A DNA stretch of 64,000 nucleotides, taken from the NCBI RefSeq assembly GCF_009725165.1, contig NZ_WNZW01000011.1:94348-158347 (forward strand), in the 5' to 3' direction. The stretch comes from Paenibacillus woosongensis (lineage in GTDB: Bacteria > Bacillota > Bacilli > Paenibacillales > Paenibacillaceae). The notes beneath the pieces were generated by a model. That model made no database searches. It was not told the origin of the DNA and saw nothing but the letters and a program-made list of their open reading frames with translations. Made by a program: the position numbers and the translations under genes. Below, one piece after another: positions 52,559 through 61,362 of the stretch (position 1 is its first letter; each line of letters begins with the position of its first letter).

Positions 52559-54361
52559 TCACGCTCCGTTTCTGTTCTGGTCAGGAATGATCAGGGTAAT
52601 TTGTACGCCGACCGGATCAAGATTGCTGATCGTCAGGGCGGCGCTGTCTCTATTGACAAGCTGCAGCCGGGCCAGAACGTTGGCTAGACCAATCGAAGGG
52701 CGGCTTGCCTCGTCCCCCTCATCCACGGGATGATGGATTCTGTCGGCGGATAAATCGCTCAGCTTCTGCTGCAGCTGCTTCAGTCTGCCTTCCGGAATTT
52801 GCGCTCCATTGTTCCGCACGACGATCTCGACCTGACCTTCGCTCAGTCTCCTTGCGGCCAGCGTTAATTCCCCGTCCGAAGCCGAACGGTCCAAACCGTG
52901 CTTAAAATAGTTCTCGACAACCGGCTGCAGAATCATTTTCGGCATAGGAAGATCAAGCAGCGAATCATCTACATCATATTGAAACTGAAAGCGGCTTTCA
53001 AAACGTTCCTTCTGCAGTTCGATATAGGCTTTGACATGTTCCAGCTCGTCCCGCAGGGTGACGTTTTTATCCTCGAAATGCATGCTGTAGTGCATCATCT
53101 TCGCAAGAGCCGACAGCAGCGCATAGATTCGCGGCATCTTCAGTTCCAGCGCCAGCGTGCCGATAATTTGCAGCGTATTGTTCAGAAAATGAGGGTTGAT
53201 CTGCGCCTGCATTGCCCGCAATTGATTCGTTTTGTTGGCCAGCTCCAGCTTGTATTCGCGCAAAATCAGGTTGTTGATCGTGTCCATCATACTGCGGAAA
53301 CGAAGCATGACCGCACCGATCTCATCATTGCTTGCCGGTTGAATATCCACATTCAAGTTACCAGATTGAATCTGGTTCATATATTTGCCGAGCTGCTTGA
53401 TCGGGGCGGTAATTCGCACCGAGATAATGATGGTTGCCGCAGCGATGACGATCAATGAAACAGCGAGCAGCAGCAGGTTGATTCCGGCGGCATGGTTTGC
53501 TTCCCGGACCAAATAAGACACGGGGATCTGTTTAACGATCGTCCACTTCATGCCTTTCCCGGCAATTTTATTGTAAATAAATAGGCTGCCGTCCTGTTCG
53601 AAATTGCCGCTCGTTCGGCCTGAGGCGGAGATCACCCCCGAATACCAGCTATCCTGCAGCGGCTCGCCGAGCTTGCTCTGCTCATCGGCATAAATTAAAT
53701 CCCCGTTCTCATCGACAATGAAAATTTTCTCCCGTTCTTTGTTATACAACTGGTCGACGATGTCGGTCAACGCTGTCAGGCTGACATCAATCGATAAATA
53801 TCCGATAACCTCGCTTGAGGGTACATTTTCGATTCTTCGATGAAGCGTAAATACCGGCCGCGAAGGATAGCGCGGCTGCAAAGCCTTAAGTCCGTAAGTA
53901 TGGCTCATATGGCTTTTTTGCACCCATACGGTAGGACGGTCTTCGGTCAGCACATCGGTATAAACGTCGGTGTTGTAATTGCGCTGCGGGGTGTTAAGCG
54001 TCACCAGCGTAGCTTTGCGGTTGCCGTTCTCATACAAATACACCTGGAAAATATCCGGAACTGACGTAGCGATATTGGATAACACAGCGTAAACGCGGGA
54101 ATCGCTCTGCACATCCTCGTACCCGGCCTTGAGCTGATTGGAGATTGAAAATACATTGGAGGAGCTGCGGTTCAAATCCTCCACCAAATTGACGATATGT
54201 CTTCCGCCTTGGTACAGCAGCTTCGTATCTTCTTCAGCGACCCTTGTTCTGAGTGAATGGGCCGTATAGGAATAAGTAACAAACATCGTGGTCACGATCG
54301 GTATGACGGTAGCCAGGAGTAGAAAAATGATCAGTTTTGCGCGTATGCTGTTCCACTTCAA
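52559..54361 (-). CDS. YesM-type sensor histidine kinase (second system)
   Basis: A 600-residue kinase with membrane segments at about residues 10-30 and 290-312, a sensor domain between, HAMP, the acceptor motif QINPHFLNN (His391) and ATPase motifs VVENYFKHGLD and GLANVLARL. In the nucleotide-binding box the usual DNGxG reads NNGAQ (VRNNGAQIP), with Asn in place of the Asp that contacts adenine. TTG is the start with GGGGGA 8 nt upstream. It diverges from the importer operon at 54484. Confidence 0.92.
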   Translation of the reverse strand: MKWNSIRAKLIIFLLLATVIPIVTTMFVTYSYTAHSLRTRVAEEDTKLLYQGGRHIVNLVEDLNRSSSNVFSISNQLKAGYEDVQSDSRVYAVLSNIATSVPDIFQVYLYENGNRKATLVTLNTPQRNYNTDVYTDVLTEDRPTVWVQKSHMSHTYGLKALQPRYPSRPVFTLHRRIENVPSSEVIGYLSIDVSLTALTDIVDQLYNKEREKIFIVDENGDLIYADEQSKLGEPLQDSWYSGVISASGRTSGNFEQDGSLFIYNKIAGKGMKWTIVKQIPVSYLVREANHAAGINLLLLAVSLIVIAAATIIISVRITAPIKQLGKYMNQIQSGNLNVDIQPASNDEIGAVMLRFRSMMDTINNLILREYKLELANKTNQLRAMQAQINPHFLNNTLQIIGTLALELKMPRIYALLSALAKMMHYSMHFEDKNVTLRDELEHVKAYIELQKERFESRFQFQYDVDDSLLDLPMPKMILQPVVENYFKHGLDRSASDGELTLAARRLSEGQVEIVVRNNGAQIPEGRLKQLQQKLSDLSADRIHHPVDEGDEASRPSIGLANVLARLQLVNRDSAALTISNLDPVGVQITLIIPDQNRNGA

Positions 54362-54483
54362 TATTTTTTCCCCCGATCAATAAATTGCACCTGAGTGTTC
54401 ACCTCTGTAGGTGTTTATCGTAGCCAATTCAAGTCATAATGACAATACACTAGTTTTTCGGTATAAAGAAAGGGGGCTGCGCC

Positions 54484-55365
54484 ATGAGCAAGAGAAGATT
54501 GTCCGGATGGGGGCTGCAGTTGTTTTTTGTAGGACCGGTCCTGCTGTTCTTCACAGTCATCATGGTTATTCCGTTCTTCCTTGGCATGTACTACTCGCTG
54601 ACGGACTGGAACGGCGTGGCGGGTACAGTCAATTGGGTGGGCTTGGCCAATTTCAAAACGATATTTACGAATGATCCTGATTTCTGGTCATCGTTCTGGT
54701 TTACTACCAGATTCACACTGGTCGGTATCGTTTTAACGAACGTGGTCGGATTTTTCCTCGCTTATTTTTTGACAAAGGCGTTGAAGCTGCGCAACATTTT
54801 GCGAACGATATTTTTCATGCCTAACGTCATCGGCGGGTTGCTTCTTGGATTTATTTGGCAGTTTATTTTTATCAAAGGCTTTAGCACAATGTATGATGTT
54901 ACGGGCTGGTCGTTCTTCGGCCTTCCGTGGCTGGGAGATTCCGTTACCGGCTTCTGGGGGATTACGATTGTGTTCGTATGGCAAACCGCGGGTTACCTCA
55001 TGGTCGTCTACATTTCCTCACTGACGAATGTGCCGACCGAGATTATGGAGGCTGCGGAAATCGATGGCGCCAATCGCTGGCAGATGCTGCGCAGCATCAT
55101 TGTTCCGCTGATTATGCCAGCCGTTACGATTTGTTTATTCCTGGCGATATCCTGGGCTTTTAAAATGTTCGACCTTAACCTCTCGCTGACGAAAGGCGGG
55201 CCATTTAAATCTACAGAATCGGTCGCTATGAACGTTTATGCGGAAGCCTTCCAGAATAACCGGTACGGTCTGGGTACGGCGAAGGCCATGCTGTTCTTCG
55301 TAATCGTCGCGGTCATTACGATCGTTCAGGTGGCGCTGACGAAGAAGAAGGAGGTCGAGGCATAA
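54484..55365 (+). CDS. CUT1 sugar ABC permease (MalF type), third importer
   Basis: A 293-residue permease with six membrane segments and coupling motif EAAEIDGANRWQMLRSIIVP (about residues 189-208). AAAGGGGG lies 7 nt before the ATG. It is first in the operon, opposite the two-component genes, and overlaps the next permease by one base. Confidence 0.94.
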   Translation: MSKRRLSGWGLQLFFVGPVLLFFTVIMVIPFFLGMYYSLTDWNGVAGTVNWVGLANFKTIFTNDPDFWSSFWFTTRFTLVGIVLTNVVGFFLAYFLTKALKLRNILRTIFFMPNVIGGLLLGFIWQFIFIKGFSTMYDVTGWSFFGLPWLGDSVTGFWGITIVFVWQTAGYLMVVYISSLTNVPTEIMEAAEIDGANRWQMLRSIIVPLIMPAVTICLFLAISWAFKMFDLNLSLTKGGPFKSTESVAMNVYAEAFQNNRYGLGTAKAMLFFVIVAVITIVQVALTKKKEVEA

Positions 55366-56195
55366 TGCAAAAAAGATATTCCGGCCGCCTGTTCGCAACG
55401 GAGATTATCATGGTTATCGTTGCTCTGCTCTTTCTATCTCCGTTCTATTTCCTGCTCGTCAACTCCGTCAAGACGTTTGGCGAGATTATGTCGAACTCGG
55501 CCAGCTGGCCGACGACGTTTCAATGGAGCAACTTTACAAAAGCATGGGAGCTGACGCGGTTTCCCCAAGCGTTTACCAATTCATTGGTCATCACCGTGAT
55601 TAGCGTAGTCATTCTGGCTTTGTTGAGCGCTATGGGCGCTTATCGGATGGTTCGAGCCAACACCTTGTTCAACCGTCTGTTGTTCTTTCTGTTCATCGCC
55701 GCGATGGTGATCCCGTTCCAATCGATCATGATTCCGCTGATGAGAATCGTGAATGAATTGGGCGTCAACAATAGCAAGCTGGGTCTGATCATCACGTATC
55801 TCGGGCTGGGAGCCCCGATGTCGCTATTCCTGTTCCATGGATTCGTCAAATCGATTCCCCTGGAAATCGAGGAAGCTGCAACTGTAGACGGCTGTACTTC
55901 AATAGGCGTATTTTTCCGAATGGTACTTCCGATGCTCCGGCCAATGATTATGACGGTCGTTGTCCTGAACTGCTTGTGGATCTGGAACGACTATCTCCTC
56001 CCGTCGCTGATCCTGCAGCGGCCGCATATGCGGACCATCCCGCTGGCTACCTTCTCCTTCTTTGGGGAATATACCAAGCAATGGGATATCGCGCTGCCGG
56101 CGCTCGTGCTGGGGATCACGCCAATCATTGCTTTCTTCTTAATGCTCCAACGCTACATTGTTGAGGGAATCGCAGCAGGATCAGTTAAAGGCTAA
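55365..56195 (+). CDS. CUT1 sugar ABC permease (MalG type), third importer
   Basis: A 276-residue permease with the motif EEAATVDGCTSIGVFFRMVLP (about residues 170-190) and the C-terminus GIAAGSVKG. Its ATG overlaps the upstream stop codon (TAATG). Confidence 0.94.
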   Translation: MQKRYSGRLFATEIIMVIVALLFLSPFYFLLVNSVKTFGEIMSNSASWPTTFQWSNFTKAWELTRFPQAFTNSLVITVISVVILALLSAMGAYRMVRANTLFNRLLFFLFIAAMVIPFQSIMIPLMRIVNELGVNNSKLGLIITYLGLGAPMSLFLFHGFVKSIPLEIEEAATVDGCTSIGVFFRMVLPMLRPMIMTVVVLNCLWIWNDYLLPSLILQRPHMRTIPLATFSFFGEYTKQWDIALPALVLGITPIIAFFLMLQRYIVEGIAAGSVKG

Positions 56196-56253
56196 GTAGC
56201 AGATCCTCTGTTCCAAATATTTATTAAGTCTAGAATCAAGGGGGAACATGGCA

Positions 56254-57555
56254 ATGAAGATGAAAAAATACGTTGTCTTACTATCCGCGCTCATGATTTT
56301 GTCCGTCATTCTGTCGGCATGCGGCGGAAGCAGCAATCCTGCTAACAATGGCAGTGCCGGCAGCAGCGAAGGCAGCGGCAAACAGGAGCAAAAAACGGTT
56401 ACCATTTTCCAATTTAAAACGGAAATCGTAGAAGGACTCAATGAACTAAAGGTAGAATTTGAAAAAGAGTATCCGAACATCAAGCTGGACATCCAGACAG
56501 TTGGCGGCGGTGCAGACTATGATGCGGCCCTGAAGACGAAATTCGCTTCCGGCGACGCTCCGGATATTTTCTCCAACAACGGTTATTCGAAACTAGATAT
56601 GTGGCAGGACAAGGTTGAGGATTTGTCTGACCAGCCATGGGTACAGGATCTGGTTCCGCTGGCTGCCGAGCCGATTACGAAGGATGGCAAAGTCTACGGC
56701 ATGCCGCTGGCTCTCGAAGGTTTTGGCTATATCTATAACAAGGATTTGTTCCAGCAAGTCGGGATTACTGTTCCGCCAAGAACGTATACCGAGCTTGAGG
56801 ATGCAGCTAAGAAATTGAAAGCGGCGGGTATTACGCCGTTTGCCAACGCTTATCAGGAATGGTGGCTCGTCGGCAGCCAAGGCATCAGCGTGGCTTTCGC
56901 GAACCAAGACGATATCGATGGCTTCATCAATGGACTTAACCAAGGCACAGCTTCTATCGTAGGCAATGAGAAGTTCGAGAATTGGGCGCGCCTGATGCAG
57001 CTTACCGTGGACTATGGCAACAAGAACCCGCTGACTACAGACTATAATACACAAGTGACCATGTTCGCCAATGGCGAAGCAGCGATGATGCAAGAAGGCA
57101 ACTGGGCACAAACGATGATCGACGGAATTACTCCGAACATGAACATTGGCGTTCTGCCGATGCCGGTGAGCGATAACGCGGAGCAAACAGGCAAAGTAAC
57201 GATCGGGGTGCCTGTAAACCTGGTGGTCAATAAGGATTCCGATGCCAAAGAAGAAGCGAAAATCTTCTTGAACTGGCTCGTGACCTCTGATATCGGTAAA
57301 GAATACATCGTGAAGAAGTTCAAATTTATCCCGACGATGAAGACGATCCAATCGACGCCAGAGGATATGGGCGCGATCGCGGCAGATCTGTGGAACTATA
57401 TCGAAGAAGATAAAATCATTCTGCATCAGGCCGGTAAATACCCGGATGGCGTAGCCCAAGAGTTCGGCAGCGTGATCCAGCAATTCATCGCCGGAAAGAG
57501 CGACATCAAGACCTGGACGGAGAACATGCAGGCGGCTTGGGATAAATTGAAATAA
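56254..57555 (+). CDS. CUT1 sugar-binding lipoprotein, third importer
   Basis: A 433-residue solute-binding protein with lipobox LSAC (Cys about residue 23), a Gly/Ser/Asn-rich linker and the fold features TVTIFQFKTEIVEGL, FASGDAPDIFSNNGY and GFGYIYNKDLFQQVG. It closely resembles the protein at 31284 in layout. The ATG at 56254 has GGGGG 9 nt upstream. An ATG two codons earlier is too close to that site. The downstream GH42 and GH1 enzymes suggest beta-galacto- or beta-gluco-oligosaccharides as ligand. Confidence 0.92.
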   Translation: MKMKKYVVLLSALMILSVILSACGGSSNPANNGSAGSSEGSGKQEQKTVTIFQFKTEIVEGLNELKVEFEKEYPNIKLDIQTVGGGADYDAALKTKFASGDAPDIFSNNGYSKLDMWQDKVEDLSDQPWVQDLVPLAAEPITKDGKVYGMPLALEGFGYIYNKDLFQQVGITVPPRTYTELEDAAKKLKAAGITPFANAYQEWWLVGSQGISVAFANQDDIDGFINGLNQGTASIVGNEKFENWARLMQLTVDYGNKNPLTTDYNTQVTMFANGEAAMMQEGNWAQTMIDGITPNMNIGVLPMPVSDNAEQTGKVTIGVPVNLVVNKDSDAKEEAKIFLNWLVTSDIGKEYIVKKFKFIPTMKTIQSTPEDMGAIAADLWNYIEEDKIILHQAGKYPDGVAQEFGSVIQQFIAGKSDIKTWTENMQAAWDKLK

Positions 57556-57596
57556 CAAAGGTAGCCTGAGAATCAGGCCAGACCACAGGAAAGTGA

Positions 57597-57655
57597 AATA
57601 GGCTGCTTCTGAGACTTGTCGATAAGGATGAGCGAAGGAGCAGCCTATTTGCTTA
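57597..57655 (+). terminator. Hairpin between the binding-protein and GH42 genes
   Basis: AATAGGCTGCT pairs with AGCAGCCTATT, with a loop of about 30 nt, followed by TTGCTT. It may lower enzyme expression relative to the importer. Confidence 0.55.
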
Positions 57656-57724
57656 GACCGCGCTCAAATCAAGACCAAATCAAGACCAATTCACGATCAA
57701 TTCAGGGTCAAAGGAGTCATTGCC

Positions 57725-59725
57725 ATGAACAAATATGCGAATCACGTGCAAGTCGGCGTCGTTTATTATCCGGAGCATTGGGATCGGTCCCTGTGGGAGC
57801 AGGATGTGCAGCTCATGAAGGTGACGGGCGTGCGGGTCGTCCGGCTGGCGGAGTTCGCCTGGAGCCGGATGGAGAGCAGCTCCGGGACGTATCATTTCGA
57901 ATGGCTTGATCAGGCGGTGGATCTGTTCCATAAATACGATATCCGCGTTGTTCTATGTACGCCGACCAATACGCCGCCCCGCTGGCTGACCGAGCTGAGG
58001 CCGGATGTCCTGCCAAGAAATGCGGACGGGAGCATGACTTATCCGGGCGTCAGGGGCCACCGCTGCTATAACAGCAAATCGCTGCGAGTCTACGGCTCGC
58101 GGATCATCGAAGAGATGACGCAGCGTTATGGCCGTCATCCGGCGGTTATTGGCTGGCAGACGGATAATGAATACTGGGTGATCGATTGCCATTGCGATGC
58201 CTGCAATGATAAGTTCCGGGAATGGGTCAAGCGGAAATACGGCACGCTCGAAGCGGTTAACCGCGAATGGGGTACGGTCGTCTGGAGCGGAGAATACAGC
58301 GACTGGTCGCAGGTCGGCGTGCCATACGGAGGCTCCAGGCATCAGAATCCGTCCTATCTGCTGGACTTTGCCCGGTTTCAGTGGGATTCCATAGAGGAAT
58401 TCCAGCGGAGTCAGACGGATATTATTCGCAGAAACTGCCCAGGCCATTTCGTGACTCACAATTTTCATACGTATCCGCAGAGGCTGAATCTGTACCAGAC
58501 CGGCACCGATCTGGACTTCGCTTCCTTCGATTATTATCCGAACACCGCGCCGGACAAGCAGTCGACCGGACCGTACAGCGGAGCGCTGGCCCTTGATGTC
58601 ACACGCGGGATCAAGCGGCGGAATTTCTGGATCATGGAGCAGCTGAGCGGTTCGCCGGGCTGCTGGTTTCCGACGTGGCGGGCGCCGTATCCGGGATTTA
58701 TCCGGGCATTCTCCTGGCAGGCGATTGCCAAAGGCGCCGACACGGTTCTGCACTTCCGGTGGCGCACGGCGGCCATGGGAGCTGAGCAGTTCTGGCACGG
58801 TCTCATCGATCCCAGCAATGTTCCCGGGCGGAGGTACTCCGAGTTTGCAGAGCTTTGCGGAGAGGTCAACGCCTTATCCGCCAAACTGCAGGGCACCGCT
58901 CCACAGCATGAAGCAGCAATCCTGCTGTCCCATGAACAGCTTGAAGCGCTCCGCATCCAGCCACAGGCCGAAGGCATGGATTATTATGAGAACGTGAAGG
59001 ATTATCACCGTGCACTGACGAAGCTGGGAATCGGCTGCGATGTCATCGAATGGACCCAGCCTGTGGACGGCTATAAAATCGTGATTGCCCCTAGCTTTTA
59101 TCTGCTGAGCGAGAAGGCAGCCGCTGCACTGGAGCGTTTTGCCGCCGCAGGCGGAACAGTGATCATTACAAGCCGCTCGGGTGTAAAGCATATGAACAAT
59201 CAAGCGGTCATGCTGCCGCTGCCCGGATTGCTCGCGAACTGCACGGGAGTCCAAGTGGAGGAGTACGATCCGATCGGGCTGGATATGCACCGGGTCGTTA
59301 ATAGCGAAGGGCGCTCGTTCTCCTGCTCGCAGTGGTGCGATATTCTAAGTCTGCATGGCGCGGAAGCGATCGCCTGGTATGACGAGGATTTCTATAGCGG
59401 CGTGCCGGCTGCAACGGTGAATTCCTTCGGCGGGGGGCGCGTGTATTATCTGGGTACGCATTTTGAGGAAGCTTATTTGCTGGAACTGTTCGAAAAGGAA
59501 GCGAAGGCGCATGGCATGCTGAGGTTTCCGGGTCTGCCGGAGGGTGTGCAAATCGCGATGCGCAGCGGAGAATCCGCGGATTATCTGTTCGTGATGAACC
59601 TGAGCCGTCAGCCGCATCAAGTGACATTGCCGGCGTCATATCACAGTGTCCTCTACGGCAAGAACCGACAGAAAACGCTAAGCATGGAGCCTTACGGCGT
59701 CGATATTTTGGAACTGCCGCATTAG
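57725..59725 (+). CDS. GH42 beta-galactosidase
   Basis: A 666-residue glycoside hydrolase with the acid/base in QTDNEYW (Glu149), the nucleophile in WIMEQLSG (Glu305) and the zinc-site cysteines typical of many GH42 enzymes (CHCDAC). A C-terminal trimerisation-type domain (IITSRSGVKHMNN onwards) and beta domain complete it. It hydrolyses terminal beta-galactosides in the cytoplasm (no signal peptide). AAAGGAG lies 8 nt before the ATG. The position after an importer operon supports a transport-and-cleavage pathway. Confidence 0.95.
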   Translation: MNKYANHVQVGVVYYPEHWDRSLWEQDVQLMKVTGVRVVRLAEFAWSRMESSSGTYHFEWLDQAVDLFHKYDIRVVLCTPTNTPPRWLTELRPDVLPRNADGSMTYPGVRGHRCYNSKSLRVYGSRIIEEMTQRYGRHPAVIGWQTDNEYWVIDCHCDACNDKFREWVKRKYGTLEAVNREWGTVVWSGEYSDWSQVGVPYGGSRHQNPSYLLDFARFQWDSIEEFQRSQTDIIRRNCPGHFVTHNFHTYPQRLNLYQTGTDLDFASFDYYPNTAPDKQSTGPYSGALALDVTRGIKRRNFWIMEQLSGSPGCWFPTWRAPYPGFIRAFSWQAIAKGADTVLHFRWRTAAMGAEQFWHGLIDPSNVPGRRYSEFAELCGEVNALSAKLQGTAPQHEAAILLSHEQLEALRIQPQAEGMDYYENVKDYHRALTKLGIGCDVIEWTQPVDGYKIVIAPSFYLLSEKAAAALERFAAAGGTVIITSRSGVKHMNNQAVMLPLPGLLANCTGVQVEEYDPIGLDMHRVVNSEGRSFSCSQWCDILSLHGAEAIAWYDEDFYSGVPAATVNSFGGGRVYYLGTHFEEAYLLELFEKEAKAHGMLRFPGLPEGVQIAMRSGESADYLFVMNLSRQPHQVTLPASYHSVLYGKNRQKTLSMEPYGVDILELPH

Positions 59726-59882
59726 CTGAAGAGAATCATACCTTAATCTTGATTTATTCGCCTTTACGGCGGCCTGGGGTTTATCTAGTATAAGTTACAG
59801 ACTGATCGATATATGATCGAAGAGGCAGCAATATATTTTAAATACAAATTTAAATCTATTAACTTGGCAGGGGGAATTCACG

Positions 59883-61232
59883 TTGACCATCATACAATTT
59901 CCGGAAAACTTCGTCTGGGGCGTATCCACCTCGGCTTATCAAATTGAAGGTTCCTTGGATAAGGACGGGCGCGGCCCGAGCATTTGGGACGTCATGGCGG
60001 CAACGCCAGGCAAGATCTATCAAGGCGATGATGCAAGCATCGCCTGCGACAGCTATAACCGCTACGAGGAAGACATCCAGCTCATGAAAGAGCTGGGCGT
60101 TAAAGCTTACCGCTTCTCGGTATCATGGCCGCGCATTTACCCGAATGGCTTTGGTGAAGTGAATCGCCAAGGCATTGAGCATTACAAGCGTATGGTGACC
60201 AAGCTGCTCGAGAATGGAATCGAGCCGTTCTGCACGCTCTATCACTGGGAGCTGCCGCAGGCGCTGCAGGAGAAGGGCGGCTGGGAGAACCGGGAGACCA
60301 TCGATGCCTTCGTCATGTTCGCTGAAACGATGTTCCGCGAGTTCGACGGACTCATCAAGCATTGGATGACCTTCAATGAGCCTTGGTGCACCGCAATTAA
60401 CGGTCATTTGCTTGGCAGACATGCGCCATGCATTATGAATTGGCAGTCAGCGATCCAAGTCGGGCACCACTTGCTTGTAGCGCATGGCAAGACGGTAGCG
60501 AAGTTCCGCGAGCTCGGAACAGCGGGCGAGATCGGTTATGCGCCGGATATTTACTGGTATGAGCCATTCTCCCGCAAAGAGGAGGATATCGACGCAGCAT
60601 ACCGGGCATTTTCCATTTACACCTGGTATGTAACTCCGGTATTTACAGGCAAATACCCGGAGGAAATGGCCGCTTGGATCAAGACGAAGGGGGCTGAACC
60701 CGTCATTGAACCGGGCGACATGGAGATCATTTCGCAAAAAATAGATTTCCTTGGCCTGAACTTCTATGGCGGCAATATTGTACGCCATAAGGAAGGCAAC
60801 AATTACCTAGATCTGGAGCATGTTGATATAGGCTACGACAAATCGGATAAGGGCTGGTTTATTTTCCCGGAAGGCCTGTATTTAACCTTGAGCTGGCTGA
60901 CCGAGCAGTTTGGTCCAATCCCGATTTATATTACCGAGAACGGCGCCTGCTACAATGATGAAGTGGTGGATGGAAAAGTCAACGACGTCCGCCGCATCAA
61001 ATTCCTGGAGAGCCATGTGGCTGAGCTGGGCCGTGCAATCGAATCCGGCGTAAATTTAAAAGGGTATCTCACCTGGTCGCTGATGGATAACTTCGAATGG
61101 GCGTTCGGATATTCCTGCCGCTTCGGCTTGATCCATGTCGATTACAGAACACAGGTGCGCACACCGAAAGAGAGTTATTACTGGTACCAGAAGCTGATCC
61201 GCAAAAACTGGCTTGAGCTGGAGAGCCGCTAA
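59883..61232 (+). CDS. bglA: GH1 beta-glucosidase
   Basis: A 449-residue retaining enzyme with FPENFVWGVSTSAYQIEG at the N-terminus, the acid/base motif TFNEPWC (Glu166), the nucleophile motif ITENGA (Glu352) and the aglycone-binding region LMDNFEWAFGYSCRFGL. It cleaves beta-glucosides in the cytoplasm. No phospho-binding Ser/Lys/Tyr signature of 6-phospho enzymes is evident, so free glucosides are more likely. TTG is the start, with AGGGGG 8 nt upstream. Confidence 0.94.
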   Translation: MTIIQFPENFVWGVSTSAYQIEGSLDKDGRGPSIWDVMAATPGKIYQGDDASIACDSYNRYEEDIQLMKELGVKAYRFSVSWPRIYPNGFGEVNRQGIEHYKRMVTKLLENGIEPFCTLYHWELPQALQEKGGWENRETIDAFVMFAETMFREFDGLIKHWMTFNEPWCTAINGHLLGRHAPCIMNWQSAIQVGHHLLVAHGKTVAKFRELGTAGEIGYAPDIYWYEPFSRKEEDIDAAYRAFSIYTWYVTPVFTGKYPEEMAAWIKTKGAEPVIEPGDMEIISQKIDFLGLNFYGGNIVRHKEGNNYLDLEHVDIGYDKSDKGWFIFPEGLYLTLSWLTEQFGPIPIYITENGACYNDEVVDGKVNDVRRIKFLESHVAELGRAIESGVNLKGYLTWSLMDNFEWAFGYSCRFGLIHVDYRTQVRTPKESYYWYQKLIRKNWLELESR

Positions 61233-61264
61233 ATTATACGAAGAATTCATAATAATCTCTGAGC

Positions 61265-61297
61265 AAGCCCGCCCTTGGTATGAAGGGGCGGGCTTTT
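61265..61297 (+). terminator. Terminator after the GH1 gene
   Basis: AAGCCCGCCC pairs with GGGCGGGCTT (loop about 11 nt), followed by TTTGT. Confidence 0.85.
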
Positions 61298-61362
61298 GTC
61301 TGATTTACTTTAAAATGAATTGGTTTATAATAGTTTGAAGATTTAGCGATCGAGGTGACATC

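Noticed and set aside
56593..57558. A 321-codon open frame antisense to the third binding-protein gene
   Set aside because: Fully contained in a clear lipoprotein gene, with no ribosome site or domain.
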